Shown here one piece after another: positions 26,918-35,899 of a stretch of DNA of 64,000 nt. Below the pieces are notes generated by a model. The model saw nothing but the letters and a program-made list of their open reading frames with translations, ran no database searches and was not told where the DNA came from. The DNA comes from Prevotella denticola (lineage in GTDB: Bacteria > Bacteroidota > Bacteroidia > Bacteroidales > Bacteroidaceae). Location of the stretch: NCBI RefSeq assembly GCF_900454835.1, contig NZ_UGTM01000002.1, positions 310,001 through 374,000 of the forward strand, read 5' to 3'. How positions within the stretch are numbered: the stretch's first letter is position 1; every line of letters starts with the position of its first letter. Made by a program: the position numbers and the translations under genes.

Positions 26918-28465
26918 ATGCGTATCAGAAAATCATGGGCTGCCCTGTGCCTGCTGGGCAGCCTGCTCCTGCCGTCAACGGCATCGGCACAGTTCAACTG
27001 GCCCTACAAAATCACCGGCGGAAAGGCCGTCACGGAAGTACCTGCACGCCCGGAAGGACAGGAGAGTGCCCTGAACCTCGCCGCCCCGAAGATGAAAGTC
27101 GTGCGGGTGGCCTTCGTCGGACTGGGCATGCGCGGGCCCAGTGCGGTGGAACGCTGGATGCACATCCCCGGCATCCAGGTGATGGCCCTCTGCGACCACG
27201 AACGCGGCAGAGCCGAGAAATGCCAGGATATTCTCCGCAAGGCAAGCATGCCTGCCGCCGACATCTACTCCGGTGAGGACGGATATAAAGAACTCTGCCG
27301 GCGCAAGGACATCGACCTCGTCTACATCGCCCCCGACTGGAAACACCACTTCCTCGTCGCCCGGGAGGCGATGACGCACGGCAAGCACGTGGCCATCGAG
27401 GTGCCGGCGGCGATGAACCTGTCGGAAATCTGGCAGCTGATCGACCTGTCCGAGAAGACCCGCCTGCACTGCATGATGCTGGAGAACTGCTGTTACGACT
27501 TCTTCGAACTGAACTCGCTGAACATGGCGCAGAAGGGTGTCTTCGGCGAAGTGCTTTACGTGCAGGGGGCTTACCGCCACGACCTGACGCCGTTCTGGGA
27601 TGCCTACTGGAAGAAGGATGCGCAGGACAGGCTGGGCTGGCGGCTGGACTATAACCGGAAGTTCCGCGGCGACATCTATGCCACACACGGCCTCGGGCCT
27701 GTCGCACAGGTGCTGGACATCCACCGCGGCGACCGCATGAAGACGCTCGTCGCCATGGACACGAAGTCGGTCAACGGCAAGATGCACGTGGAGCAGATGA
27801 CCGGGGAGAAGTGTGACGGATTCCGCAACGGCGACCAGACGACGACGCTCATCAGCACGGAGAACGGCAAGGTCATCGAAATCCATCACAACGTAATGAC
27901 CCCGCAGCCGTACAACCGTATGTACCAGCTGACAGGCACACGGGGCTTCGCCAACAAATATCCCGTCGAAGGCTATGCGCTGTCGGCCGACGAACTGAAG
28001 AAATCGGGCGTCACGCCGTCGGCCGACGACCTCTCCGGACACTCCTATCTGTCAAAGGCAGATGCACAGGAACTGGTGCGGAAATACGAAAGTCCGCTGG
28101 TCGCCAAGTACGAGAAGGAGGCGAAGAAAGTCGGCGGACACGGCGGAATGGACTTCATCATGGATTCCCGGCTGGTCTACTGTCTGCAGAACGGCCTGCC
28201 GCTGGACATCGATGTCTACGACCTGGCCGAATGGTGCTGCCTGGCCGAGCTGGGTTCCATCTCCATGGACAACGGCAACATCCCTGTCGAAGTACCCGAC
28301 TTCACACGTGGCCAGTGGAACAGCATCAAAGGCTACCGCCACGCATACGCTTCGCCTGCCGACGAGGCACAGGCGGCTGCAGACGCCATAGCCTTTACGG
28401 CCAGACTGAAGGAGAAAGGGAAGAAGTACTGGGAGAAGGCTGACAGGGCTTCCGGGAAACGATGA
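26918..28465 (+). CDS. GH109-type NAD-dependent oxidoreductase / alpha-N-acetylgalactosaminidase
   Basis: I take the ATG at 26918 (MRIRKSWAALCLLGSLLLP), which gives a signal peptide ending near STASAQ; a TTG at 26906 is less likely. The 515-residue protein has an NAD-binding Rossmann fold (VAFVGLGMRG near residue 70, then ALCDHERGR) and the EVPAAMN motif of Gfo/Idh/MocA proteins. It also has the YATHGLGPV stretch common in GH109. GH109 enzymes use NAD in a redox mechanism to remove alpha-linked N-acetylgalactosamine, a mucin sugar. Many relatives are untested, so another sugar oxidoreductase activity is possible. Confidence 0.75.
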   Translation: MRIRKSWAALCLLGSLLLPSTASAQFNWPYKITGGKAVTEVPARPEGQESALNLAAPKMKVVRVAFVGLGMRGPSAVERWMHIPGIQVMALCDHERGRAEKCQDILRKASMPAADIYSGEDGYKELCRRKDIDLVYIAPDWKHHFLVAREAMTHGKHVAIEVPAAMNLSEIWQLIDLSEKTRLHCMMLENCCYDFFELNSLNMAQKGVFGEVLYVQGAYRHDLTPFWDAYWKKDAQDRLGWRLDYNRKFRGDIYATHGLGPVAQVLDIHRGDRMKTLVAMDTKSVNGKMHVEQMTGEKCDGFRNGDQTTTLISTENGKVIEIHHNVMTPQPYNRMYQLTGTRGFANKYPVEGYALSADELKKSGVTPSADDLSGHSYLSKADAQELVRKYESPLVAKYEKEAKKVGGHGGMDFIMDSRLVYCLQNGLPLDIDVYDLAEWCCLAELGSISMDNGNIPVEVPDFTRGQWNSIKGYRHAYASPADEAQAAADAIAFTARLKEKGKKYWEKADRASGKR

Positions 28466-28483
28466 TCACCGGACCGTATCATA

Positions 28484-28529
28484 CGGAAAATGCCGCAGCT
28501 CCCGTTACTGGGAACTGCGGCATTTTCCG
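28484..28529. terminator. Bidirectional terminator between convergent genes
   Basis: A perfect 15-bp stem (CGGAAAATGCCGCAG with CTGCGGCATTTTCCG) stands between the GH109-type gene (plus) and the ATPase-CYTH gene (minus). A and T runs in the stem arms suit both directions. Confidence 0.8.
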
Positions 28530-28583
28530 CTCTGGCGCACCGGCGTGCCAGAGCGGCACGTCCCTGCTCCGGAGGCTTCCGCC

Positions 28584-29657
28584 TCACTTCTTCAGAGCCA
28601 GATTGTAATTGTAATATTCGGTCTTTCCCGTTATGTCCTCAAGCACCTCGAGGAACGGCGGGAAGTTGACATCCTCGTGGTCGACGATTCCTTTCGTCTC
28701 GAGAATCTGCAGGCCGGAGGCCGGCGACAGGTAGGTGTCAAGCTCGAAGAACTGTCCCCGCCAGATGAAGGTCTTGCGCACCTTGTGGATGGACAGGCGG
28801 TAAGGGTCGGCCTGCCGCATCAGCGACTCGTAGAGGTTGTTGTCGATCTGCCGTTCCGTCACCACCTGCTCGTTGTTCGGGAGGGTCTTCTTCGTCGTGC
28901 GGACGTTGATGGAGACGCCGTTCAGCGTACGGCGGCGGAGACGTACCTCGCTGCGCGGCTCCGAAGTGAGGTAGGTCTGCATGATGTCGCTCTCGATGGC
29001 ATCCGGAATCTCGCCCGTCAGGCGTACGATGTACTTGCGTTCCTCGATGACCTGCTGGGGAATCTCCAGCACATTGGAGATTTCCTGGAGCACACGGTTG
29101 ATCTTCGTGTCGAAGTTCTCGTGGTTGTTGATGACGCGCAGGTGCGGATGTTCCGACCATGCCTGGATGACCTTCTTGTCCAACTCGCGGGCAAGCTCCA
29201 GCCCCTCCGTGCGCTCGGCGTTGTTGGCCGTCGTATAAAACTGCTCGGCCCCGTCGGCGGCGCTGACGAGGTGGAGGACCGCATCGTAACGGGCACGGAG
29301 CTGTTCGGACGACGTGCCGGCGGCGGCCGTTATCTCCTCCCACATCTCCGGCTTCATGTAGGCGGAGATGTCCATCGTGCCGCGGTCGCAGACGATGATC
29401 GTCGGTGTCTTGATTGTCTCCGCCATGCGTGTGAACCTGTCTTCCAGGTCGAGCTGTGTTTCCAGCGTCGCCTTCTCACCTTCGTAGAAGAAGGCGTGGT
29501 TGTCCGTAAGGTAATCCATGCCGGCCTGGCTGAAGAGCGTCGGCACCTCAGGAATGATGAACACCTTGTAGCCGAGACTTGAGAAGTGCTCGATGACCTT
29601 GACAAGGGCTGTCGTTTTCCCGGCGCAGGGTCCGCCGGTAAGTACTATTCGTTTCAT
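28584..29657 (-). CDS. P-loop ATPase with C-terminal CYTH-like domain
   Basis: The start at 29657 places the P-loop correctly (MKRIVLTGGPCAGKTTAL, residues 8-15). The N-terminal ~190 residues are a small kinase-like ATPase (PTIIVCDRGTMD as the Walker B region). From ~200 the sequence turns into beta strands rich in alternating charged residues (SEVRLRRRTLNG, VTERQIDNN, FFELDTYLSP), as in CYTH/triphosphate-tunnel folds. Such two-domain proteins are widespread in Bacteroidetes without a settled role; nucleotide or polyphosphate chemistry is inference. 357 residues. It follows the ribosomal operon on the same strand after a possible terminator. Confidence 0.65.
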   Translation of the reverse strand: MKRIVLTGGPCAGKTTALVKVIEHFSSLGYKVFIIPEVPTLFSQAGMDYLTDNHAFFYEGEKATLETQLDLEDRFTRMAETIKTPTIIVCDRGTMDISAYMKPEMWEEITAAAGTSSEQLRARYDAVLHLVSAADGAEQFYTTANNAERTEGLELARELDKKVIQAWSEHPHLRVINNHENFDTKINRVLQEISNVLEIPQQVIEERKYIVRLTGEIPDAIESDIMQTYLTSEPRSEVRLRRRTLNGVSINVRTTKKTLPNNEQVVTERQIDNNLYESLMRQADPYRLSIHKVRKTFIWRGQFFELDTYLSPASGLQILETKGIVDHEDVNFPPFLEVLEDITGKTEYYNYNLALKK

Positions 29658-29666
29658 GACTGACTG

Positions 29667-29702
29667 AAAAATCCCCTCCACCCGAAAGTGAAAGGGATTT
29701 TT
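29667..29702. terminator. Probable terminator after rplI
   Basis: AAAAATCCC pairs with GGGATTTTT (9 bp, loop 18). The A and T arms let it act in either direction. It lies 43 bases after the rplI stop. Confidence 0.55.
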
Positions 29703-29744
29703 ATTAACATTACTGCTTTACAGTGCGAAAATGTCTATGTTGAA

Positions 29745-30293
29745 TTATTCTGCGGCAGGAGCTTCCTCCTCAGCTGCCGGAGTCTCTTCCACTGCAGCAG
29801 GAGCCTCTGCGGGCTGCTCGGCAGGAGCTTCCTCGACAGCCGGTGCCGGCTGGTTCTCTGCAACGACCGTTACAGGAATCTTCACCTCAACCTCTCTGTG
29901 GAAGTGTACCGTAGCCTCGGACGAGCCGACCTTCTTCATGTCGTGCATGGTCACGATCTTGCGGTCGATCTCGATGCCGCGCTTGGCAAGCTCTTCGACG
30001 ACAGTCGCTGCATTGACGGAACCGTAGGTCACGCCGGTCGCAGAGACCTTTGCCTCGATGACAAGCTCCACGCCGTCCAGCTGGGCTGCCTTCTTCTCGG
30101 CCTCGGCCTTGAGGACGGCGAGCTTTGCAGCCTGCTGCTTCAGGTTCTCGGCCAGCTGCTTCCTGGCAGACGGAGAAGCGATGACACCCTTGCCTGTCGG
30201 GATGAGGTAGTTACGGCCGTAGCCGTTCTTTACTTTCACGATTTCGTTCTTGTATCCAAGACCGATAATGTCTTCTTTCAGTATAATTTCCAT
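29745..30293 (-). CDS. rplI: Ribosomal protein bL9 with an acidic Ala/Glu/Pro tail
   Basis: bL9 bridges the two halves of the large ribosomal subunit surface. The N-terminus MEIILKEDIIGLGYKNEIVKVKNGYGRNYLIP is diagnostic and the long central helix is present. The usual length is ~147 residues; this one has 182 because of a C-terminal extension after VVAENQPAPAV made almost only of Ala, Glu and Pro. It is the last gene of rpsF-rpsR-rplI, 15 bases after rpsR. Confidence 0.97.
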   Translation of the reverse strand: MEIILKEDIIGLGYKNEIVKVKNGYGRNYLIPTGKGVIASPSARKQLAENLKQQAAKLAVLKAEAEKKAAQLDGVELVIEAKVSATGVTYGSVNAATVVEELAKRGIEIDRKIVTMHDMKKVGSSEATVHFHREVEVKIPVTVVAENQPAPAVEEAPAEQPAEAPAAVEETPAAEEEAPAAE

Positions 30294-30308
30294 CTGTTGA
30301 CCTCCTTT

Positions 30309-30578
30309 TTACTTCATCAAATCGGTTACGTAAGGAAGCAGCGCAATCTGACGGGCACGCTTCACAGCCTGTGCCACACGACGCTGGTACTTCAGGGAAG
30401 TGCCTGTGATGCGGCGGGGAAGAATCTTGCCCTGCTCGTTGAGGAACTTCTTGAGGAACTCGCCGTCCTTGTAGTCGATGTACTTGATGCCGCTCTTCTT
30501 GAAACGGCAGTACTTCTTCTTCTTCGTGTCGATGGAAGGAGCGGTCAAATAACGGATTTCTGATTTCTGCTCTGCCAT
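30309..30578 (-). CDS. rpsR: Ribosomal protein bS18
   Basis: An 89-residue small-subunit protein that pairs with bS6. The motif [20 protein letters not shown] and the basic end [14 protein letters not shown] are characteristic. It lies 3 bases after the rpsF stop. Confidence 0.98.
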   Translation of the reverse strand: MAEQKSEIRYLTAPSIDTKKKKYCRFKKSGIKYIDYKDGEFLKKFLNEQGKILPRRITGTSLKYQRRVAQAVKRARQIALLPYVTDLMK

Positions 30579-30581
30579 GGT

Positions 30582-30926
30582 TTAAGCCTCCTTTTTAGCT
30601 GCCCATTTAGCACGACGCTTCTCGGCATAAGCTGCAGAGTACTTGTCCTGCTTAACGGTGATGTAACGAATAACCTTCTCGTCACGACGGAAGGCGGTCT
30701 CGAGAGTGTAGATAACTGACGGTTCTGCGTTGAACTCCAGCAGCGCATAGAAGCCGGAAGACTTCTTCTGGATGTTGTAAGCCAACTTCTTCAGACCCCA
30801 GGCCTCTTCGTTCAAGATCTCCGCACCGTTGTCGGCGAGCAGTTTCCTGAATTTAGCGACCGTTTCCTTCATCTGTTCGTCAGACAAAACGGGAGTCAAA
30901 ATGAAAACGGTTTCGTATTGATTCAT
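30582..30926 (-). CDS. rpsF: Ribosomal protein bS6
   Basis: A 114-residue small-subunit protein starting [16 protein letters not shown], with the RNA-contact region [18 protein letters not shown]. First gene of the rpsF-rpsR-rplI operon, which has a well-spaced promoter at 30984-31016. Confidence 0.98.
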   Translation of the reverse strand: MNQYETVFILTPVLSDEQMKETVAKFRKLLADNGAEILNEEAWGLKKLAYNIQKKSSGFYALLEFNAEPSVIYTLETAFRRDEKVIRYITVKQDKYSAAYAEKRRAKWAAKKEA

Positions 30927-30983
30927 ACTGTTTATAAAATATAAAATGTAAATTTAACCGCACCTGCTTTCGCAAAATGCGGT

Positions 30984-31016
30984 GCAAAAGTACGGCTTTT
31001 TATGCAACCGGCCAAA
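30984..31016 (-). promoter_or_regulatory. Promoter of the rpsF-rpsR-rplI operon
   Basis: On the minus strand TTTG (31013-31016) and TACTTTTG with C (30984-30992) are 20 bases apart, the ideal Bacteroidetes spacing. It lies back to back with the plus-strand box at 31026-31033. Confidence 0.75.
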
Positions 31017-31025
31017 TATTTTTCG

Positions 31026-31033
31026 TACTTTTG
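31026..31033 (+). promoter_or_regulatory. Promoter -7 box for the small membrane protein gene
   Basis: TACTTTTG followed by C; 30 bases before the ATG at 31064. No clear -33 element. Confidence 0.55.
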
Positions 31034-31063
31034 CGTCTGCTAACAGCATATTCACGCATCCGT

Positions 31064-31234
31064 ATGAAAAGACCTATCAAATACTTAGGCATCGCCGCCA
31101 TCCTCCTCGGCCTCCTCCTGTTCGTCCTCCACGTCGTCATCAGCTACAGAGGCAACACGCTGCTGTTCACCGGTCTGGCACTCGTTCTGGGCGGTGCCGC
31201 TGCGTTCGTCAAGGGTGAGAAGAATCCTTACTGA
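31064..31234 (+). CDS. Small two-helix membrane protein
   Basis: A 56-residue protein with two hydrophobic segments (about YLGIAAILLGLLLFVLHVVI and LLFTGLALVLGGAAAFV) joined by a short SYRGNT loop, ending in a charged tail. I choose the ATG at 31064 because it follows a promoter box at 31026 and gives a basic MKRPIKY start. Diverges from rpsF. No function can be assigned. Confidence 0.6.
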   Translation: MKRPIKYLGIAAILLGLLLFVLHVVISYRGNTLLFTGLALVLGGAAAFVKGEKNPY

Positions 31235-31693
31235 GGGCTGCCGGTAATCACATCAGAGACCTCTGCAAAACTCTTCCGAAAAACATGAATGAAAGTGTAA
31301 CGAACTGATATGCCGGACAAGGAGAGGCTTGCAGAGGTCTCTTCACGTCATTTCTCCACCTGCAGAATCCTATGGAATGAAGATGCCGTTTCCTATGAGA
31401 GAACGTTCGTGAGCGGCTGGACAGACGAGCTGCTTACAACTGTGTCAGTGCCACCTGGCAGACTTTTCCCGTGCAACCGGTCTTCAGCGTCTTACTGCAT
31501 ATCATAGCGACACTGCAAGAACCGGCCTTCCCTGCTGATGTGTCGAGGCCTGCCACAGATTGTGTTGACGGTAAACACCAGTCGTGTCGACAGTCCGCTC
31601 CTTTCAGCAGACTGCCGGAACGGGAGCAACCTGCAGCCTGCTGCCTTGTCCGTTTCCCCTGTTCCGCAGACCGGAGGGAGGCCGCCCTGCTGG
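31235..31693. other. Gap with a MITE-like inverted repeat
   Basis: Holds the element at 31255-31342. The remaining 350 bases show no gene or clear terminator. Confidence 0.55.
31255..31342. repeat. 88-bp MITE-like element with 14-bp terminal inverted repeats
   Basis: AGAGACCTCTGCAA at 31255-31268 is the exact inverse of 31329-31342. The first 20 bases reappear with one change at 60014-60033. The size and ends resemble a miniature transposable element; no transposase is present. Confidence 0.55.
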
Positions 31694-33040
31694 TCAGCGG
31701 CGACGTGCGGCAGCGGCATCCCTGACATACCGAGAGCGGTCGGCAAACGGAAGGAGGGCGTATTCGCCTCCGGTGATTTCCTGCAGCGACAGGCTCCGGA
31801 ACTCGATGTCATAGCCGTCGTCCTGTCCGCGCACCTCGTAGAGAAGTCCGATACGGCGGTTTTTCATGCTGACCATCGTCGAATAGCACGATGAGCCGTC
31901 CGTCACGCACAGCCCTTTCTTCCATCCACGGCCCAGTGCATCAGGCGTGGAATAGTCGGCATAGGCAGCCAGCTCCTTGTAATAGAAGCCCACGCTGTCG
32001 CGGCGTGCGCTGAGCGGAACGGACTGGAGGGCTACGAACAGCCGGCGTCCGTCGGCCATCCTCCTTGCCGGAACGACCAGGATGCCGCCGTTGCAGGCGT
32101 TGACCTGCCTACCGGTCATGTTCTCCGGCATCACCTCCTGTCCCCAGCTGCCTGTGCCCTTGAGGGCATCCGCATAGGTGAAGACATTGAAACGCCGTCC
32201 GCCATAGACATCCCGGCAGCTGAGCAGTACGCTTCCGTCGGGCAGTTCCTCCACTTTCGACTCGTCCTGAGCGACAGAGGGGGCAACAGCGGGAGAGCCC
32301 AGCACGCTCCATGTGCGACCGAAGTCGTCGGAATAGATGACGAACGTGCCGCAACGGTCCACTCCTGCCTGCCGGACGGGATGGGCGATGTACAGCCGGT
32401 AGAATCTGCCTCTGCGGATGTAACGGCTCTGCATGATCTTCCCTGAAGTCAGGAAGATGCCGTCGGGACAGCCACCGCCGGGCAGCCGTCCGTCATAGAG
32501 ACCGTGTATCATTTCCGTCAGGTCCGTCCCGTTGTCCCATGTCCTTCCGCCGTCAGTGCTGCGGAAGAAGAAGGCGTGCATGGGATTCCGGCGTGTCGCC
32601 GTCTGGTAGCCGGTCTTCCCGGCGACGCAGCTCATCAGCACGTTGTCCGACGTGCGGTCGGCGACAATGCACGGATCGCCGAAAGCCGTGCGGACGGTGT
32701 CCGCAGCCTGCTCATCGCCCCTTGCGACACAGAGCGTGTCCGACCATGTGCGCCCATGGTCCTCGCTCCTTTTCATGACGACATTGATCTGCCAGCGGCC
32801 GTTGCGGTTGTTCCACCCCACGTCCGTATGGCTGAAGCGGAAGTCGCAGGCCGCCAGCAGCGTGCCCCGCCGTGTCTCGGCGATGGCCGGGATGCGGTAG
32901 GGGACGGGGCTGTGCGCCCTATCAAAAACGATGGTGGTAAAACCATCATCGCTCTTGTCTCTGTTCCTGTCTGTCCCGGCTGCACCGGCCTGTAACAGCA
33001 CGGTGCAGAGGATGACAGCCGATAGGATTCTTCTGTACAT
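31694..33040 (-). CDS. Exo-alpha-sialidase, GH33-type
   Basis: A 448-residue exported enzyme (signal peptide ending near QAGAAG). The sialidase propeller shows the YRIP motif with Arg49 (PYRIPAI). It also has three Asp boxes: SEDHGRTW (92-99), STDGGRTW (161-168) and SDDFGRTW (237-244). It should cleave terminal sialic acid from host glycans. It is the last gene of a four-gene minus-strand unit (MFS transporter, nagB, NagB-like/PIG-L, sialidase; gaps of 59, -4 and 23 bases), which links sialic acid release with amino-sugar catabolism. Confidence 0.88.
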   Translation of the reverse strand: MYRRILSAVILCTVLLQAGAAGTDRNRDKSDDGFTTIVFDRAHSPVPYRIPAIAETRRGTLLAACDFRFSHTDVGWNNRNGRWQINVVMKRSEDHGRTWSDTLCVARGDEQAADTVRTAFGDPCIVADRTSDNVLMSCVAGKTGYQTATRRNPMHAFFFRSTDGGRTWDNGTDLTEMIHGLYDGRLPGGGCPDGIFLTSGKIMQSRYIRRGRFYRLYIAHPVRQAGVDRCGTFVIYSDDFGRTWSVLGSPAVAPSVAQDESKVEELPDGSVLLSCRDVYGGRRFNVFTYADALKGTGSWGQEVMPENMTGRQVNACNGGILVVPARRMADGRRLFVALQSVPLSARRDSVGFYYKELAAYADYSTPDALGRGWKKGLCVTDGSSCYSTMVSMKNRRIGLLYEVRGQDDGYDIEFRSLSLQEITGGEYALLPFADRSRYVRDAAAARRR

Positions 33041-33063
33041 GGATTGTCTTTGCCGGGAGATTG

Positions 33064-35055
33064 TTAAAACTTGTATTCGACAAACGCCTCCATCGCTTCG
33101 TAGCAGGCCAGCCCGAGGTCGTCATAGAGCTTGGCGGTGCCGCGGTTGCGGTCCTCGGAACGCTGCCAGAAGAGCCGTTCGTCGTTGCCGAGGAACGGAG
33201 CGCTCTCCATCTGGCTCTGGTGCTTGAGGATGGAATTGCGCTTTGCACGCAGCTCTTCCGGACTGATGGGGACGCACATCTCGATGTTCTCGATTTCCCA
33301 TTCCGCCCATGCGCCGCGGTACATCCACACACGGCAGTCCTTCAGCCACGCCGCCTTGGCCTCTTTCTCCAGGTCGATGGCGGCGAGGACGGCATCCGTA
33401 CACTTGCGGTGCGTGCCGTGCGGGTCGGCCAGGTCGCCGGCTACGTAGATCTGGTGCGGCTGCACGGTACTGATGAGCTTCCTCACGATGTCTACGTCGG
33501 CCTCGCCCATCGGCAGCTTCTCGATCTTGCCCGACTCATAGAAAGGCAGGTCGAGGAAGTGGACGTGGTCGAGCGGAATCTGATTGAAGGTGCAGGCCGT
33601 GCGCGCCTCGCCGCGGCGGATCAGCCCCTTGATGGTGCGGACATCCTGTGTGTCGATGTCGCCTTCCTTCTTGTGCTTCAGGAACTCCTTTATCTCCTTG
33701 TACTTCGACTTGATGACCTCGTCCTGCTCGTTGCCGAAGAGCTGGTTGAAACCGTTGATGAAGTGCATGAAGCGCACGACCTCCTCGTCGCCGACGGCGA
33801 TGTTGCCCGATGTCTCGTAGGCGACGTGTACGTCGTGGCCCTGCTGGACGAGGCGGCGGAGCGTACCGCCCATGGAGATCACGTCGTCGTCAGGGTGCGG
33901 CGAGAAGACGATGACCCGCTTCGGGAACGGTTTGGCACGCTCCGGCCGGTAGGTGTCGTCGGCATCAGGCTTGCCGCCCGGCCATCCGGTGATGGTATGC
34001 TGGAGGTCGTTGAATATCTTGATGTTGGCGTTGTAGGCCGACCCGTAGAGGGCCAGAAGTTCACTGAGGCCGTTCTCGTTGTAGTCCTTGTTGGTCAGCT
34101 TGAGGATCGGTTTGCCCGTCACCTGACAGAGCCAGACGAGTGCCGAACGGACGAGCTTGTCGGTCCACTTGCAGGAAGCGACGAGCCAGGGGTGCTGGAT
34201 GCGCGTCAGCTTGGCTGCCGCCGAGAGGTCGATGACGACGTGCGCATCGTTGTGCGTCTGCAGGAAAGAGGCCGGGACAGTGTCGCTGACCTTGCCTTCT
34301 ACGGTCTTCTTGATGATGTCGGCCTTCTCCTCGCCCCATGCCGTAAGGAAGATCCTGCGCGCGGAGAGGATGGTGCTGACGCCCATCGTGATGGAACAGG
34401 GAGGGACCGTCTCCTGCGAGCCGAAGCTCATCTTCATCTCCTCGCGCGCCGTCTCGTCGATGAGGATGAGGCGTGAGGCCGACGTGATGCTCGAACCCGG
34501 CTCGTTGGTGGCGATGTTGCCCATGCGGCCGATGCCGAGGAGGATGACGTCCAGGCCGCCCTGCTCCTTGATGTGCTGCTCGTACTGCCGGCAGTGTTCC
34601 TGCACATCGTCCTGGGCAAGCGTCCCGTCGGGCGTGAAGATGTTGTCCGCCTCGATGTCGACATGATTCAGGAAACGCTCCTTCAGCTGGTTGATGCTGC
34701 GGTTCACGTTCTCGGCGTTCAGCGGGAAATACTCGTAGGCGTTGAAGACGACCACGTTCCTGAAGCTCAGCCTGCCGGCCTCATGCCGACGGATAAGCTC
34801 CTGGAAGATGGGGGTGAGCGAAGAGCCGGACCCTACGCCCATGACGAACTTCCGTCCTTCCTGCTCCCGCTTCTTGATGTCGGCTTCCAGCTGGTTGGCG
34901 ATGTCGACGGCACCCTCCTCGATGGTCGGGAAGATGTCGGTCGGCACTTTCTCGAAGCGGGTGATCTCCGAACGTTCGATGGCGGTTGCCGGACGGTAGA
35001 ACTCCTCCGGTATCTGGTTGAGTACGATCTTTGAACTAAGATTCAGCTTCATCAC
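33064..35055 (-). CDS. NagB-like protein joined to a PIG-L/LmbE deacetylase-like domain
   Basis: A 663-residue protein of a type often annotated glucosamine-6-phosphate deaminase in Bacteroidetes. The NagB-like part (1 to ~350) keeps the fold signatures ([15 protein letters not shown]) but the active site is altered. The general-base Asp of FNMDEY is Tyr107 (FNAYEY). The Asp and His of [10 protein letters not shown] are Met178 and Asn180 ([10 protein letters not shown]); only Glu185 remains. The C-terminal part (from ~380) is PIG-L/LmbE-like with a plausible zinc site, HPDDD at 387-391, and DPHGTHRKC. It overlaps nagB by 4 bases, so both are made together. A deacetylase with a regulatory or sugar-phosphate-binding NagB part seems likelier than a deaminase. 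Confidence 0.85.
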   Translation of the reverse strand: MMKLNLSSKIVLNQIPEEFYRPATAIERSEITRFEKVPTDIFPTIEEGAVDIANQLEADIKKREQEGRKFVMGVGSGSSLTPIFQELIRRHEAGRLSFRNVVVFNAYEYFPLNAENVNRSINQLKERFLNHVDIEADNIFTPDGTLAQDDVQEHCRQYEQHIKEQGGLDVILLGIGRMGNIATNEPGSSITSASRLILIDETAREEMKMSFGSQETVPPCSITMGVSTILSARRIFLTAWGEEKADIIKKTVEGKVSDTVPASFLQTHNDAHVVIDLSAAAKLTRIQHPWLVASCKWTDKLVRSALVWLCQVTGKPILKLTNKDYNENGLSELLALYGSAYNANIKIFNDLQHTITGWPGGKPDADDTYRPERAKPFPKRVIVFSPHPDDDVISMGGTLRRLVQQGHDVHVAYETSGNIAVGDEEVVRFMHFINGFNQLFGNEQDEVIKSKYKEIKEFLKHKKEGDIDTQDVRTIKGLIRRGEARTACTFNQIPLDHVHFLDLPFYESGKIEKLPMGEADVDIVRKLISTVQPHQIYVAGDLADPHGTHRKCTDAVLAAIDLEKEAKAAWLKDCRVWMYRGAWAEWEIENIEMCVPISPEELRAKRNSILKHQSQMESAPFLGNDERLFWQRSEDRNRGTAKLYDDLGLACYEAMEAFVEYKF

Positions 35056-35840
35056 AGGTTCTCCTTTTCTATGTCTTTAAAGTATTTGTATGTTTCTACG
35101 GTGAGCTTGTCGGTCGCAGCCTCGTCACAGACGATGATGCCGTGCTCGTGCATCTGCAGCGCGCTGATGGTCCACTTCTGGGTGATGCCGCCCTCTACGG
35201 CTGCACGCAGGGCCTCGGCCTTGTGATGACCGTTGGCGAGAATCAGCACCTCCCGGGCGTCCATGACGGTGCCCACACCTACGGTCAGTGCGTGTGCCGG
35301 CACTTTCTCCGGGTCGTTGTCGAAGAAGCGCGAGTTGGCGATGCGCGTGTCAGAGGTCAGCGTCTTCACACGGGTGTGCGATCGGAGCGACGACCCCGGC
35401 TCGTTGAAGGCGATGTGCCCGTCGGGGCCGATGCCGCCGAGGAAGAGGTCGATGCCGCCGGCCTCACGGATCATCTCCTCATAGTGCCGGCATTCTGCCT
35501 CCAGGTCTTCGGCATTGCCGTTCAGGATGTGGATGTTCTCCTTCGGGCAGTCGATGTGGTTGAAGAGGTGTTCGGCCATGAAGGTGTGGTAGCTCTGCGG
35601 ATGGCTCTCGGGCAGGCCGACATACTCGTCCATGTTGAACGTGACGACGTTCTTGAAGCTGACTCTGCCTTCCTTGCAGGCCATCACCAGTTCGGCATAC
35701 ATCCCTTCCGGCGACGAACCGGTAGGCAGTCCGAGCACGAACGGCTTTTCCTGGTTCCTGGCAGCATTGACGCGCTCGATGACGTAGTTGGCCGCCCACC
35801 GGGACAGCTGTTCGTAGTTGGGTTCTATGATTAATCTCAT
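35052..35840 (-). CDS. nagB: Glucosamine-6-phosphate deaminase
   Basis: At 262 residues this is a complete NagB that turns glucosamine-6-phosphate into fructose-6-phosphate and ammonia. Catalytic residues are all in place: Asp71 in [10 protein letters not shown], and Asp140, His142 and Glu147 in [11 protein letters not shown]. The phosphate-binding loop [10 protein letters not shown] is present. It is the second gene of the transporter-nagB-NagB-like-sialidase unit, consistent with use of sialic acid and N-acetylglucosamine. Confidence 0.96.
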   Translation of the reverse strand: MRLIIEPNYEQLSRWAANYVIERVNAARNQEKPFVLGLPTGSSPEGMYAELVMACKEGRVSFKNVVTFNMDEYVGLPESHPQSYHTFMAEHLFNHIDCPKENIHILNGNAEDLEAECRHYEEMIREAGGIDLFLGGIGPDGHIAFNEPGSSLRSHTRVKTLTSDTRIANSRFFDNDPEKVPAHALTVGVGTVMDAREVLILANGHHKAEALRAAVEGGITQKWTISALQMHEHGIIVCDEAATDKLTVETYKYFKDIEKENL

Positions 35841-35899
35841 AATCTTTGGTTTTAATTATTTTGTTTGGGTCTGAATGTGCTGTACACGCTGTCCCCCGC

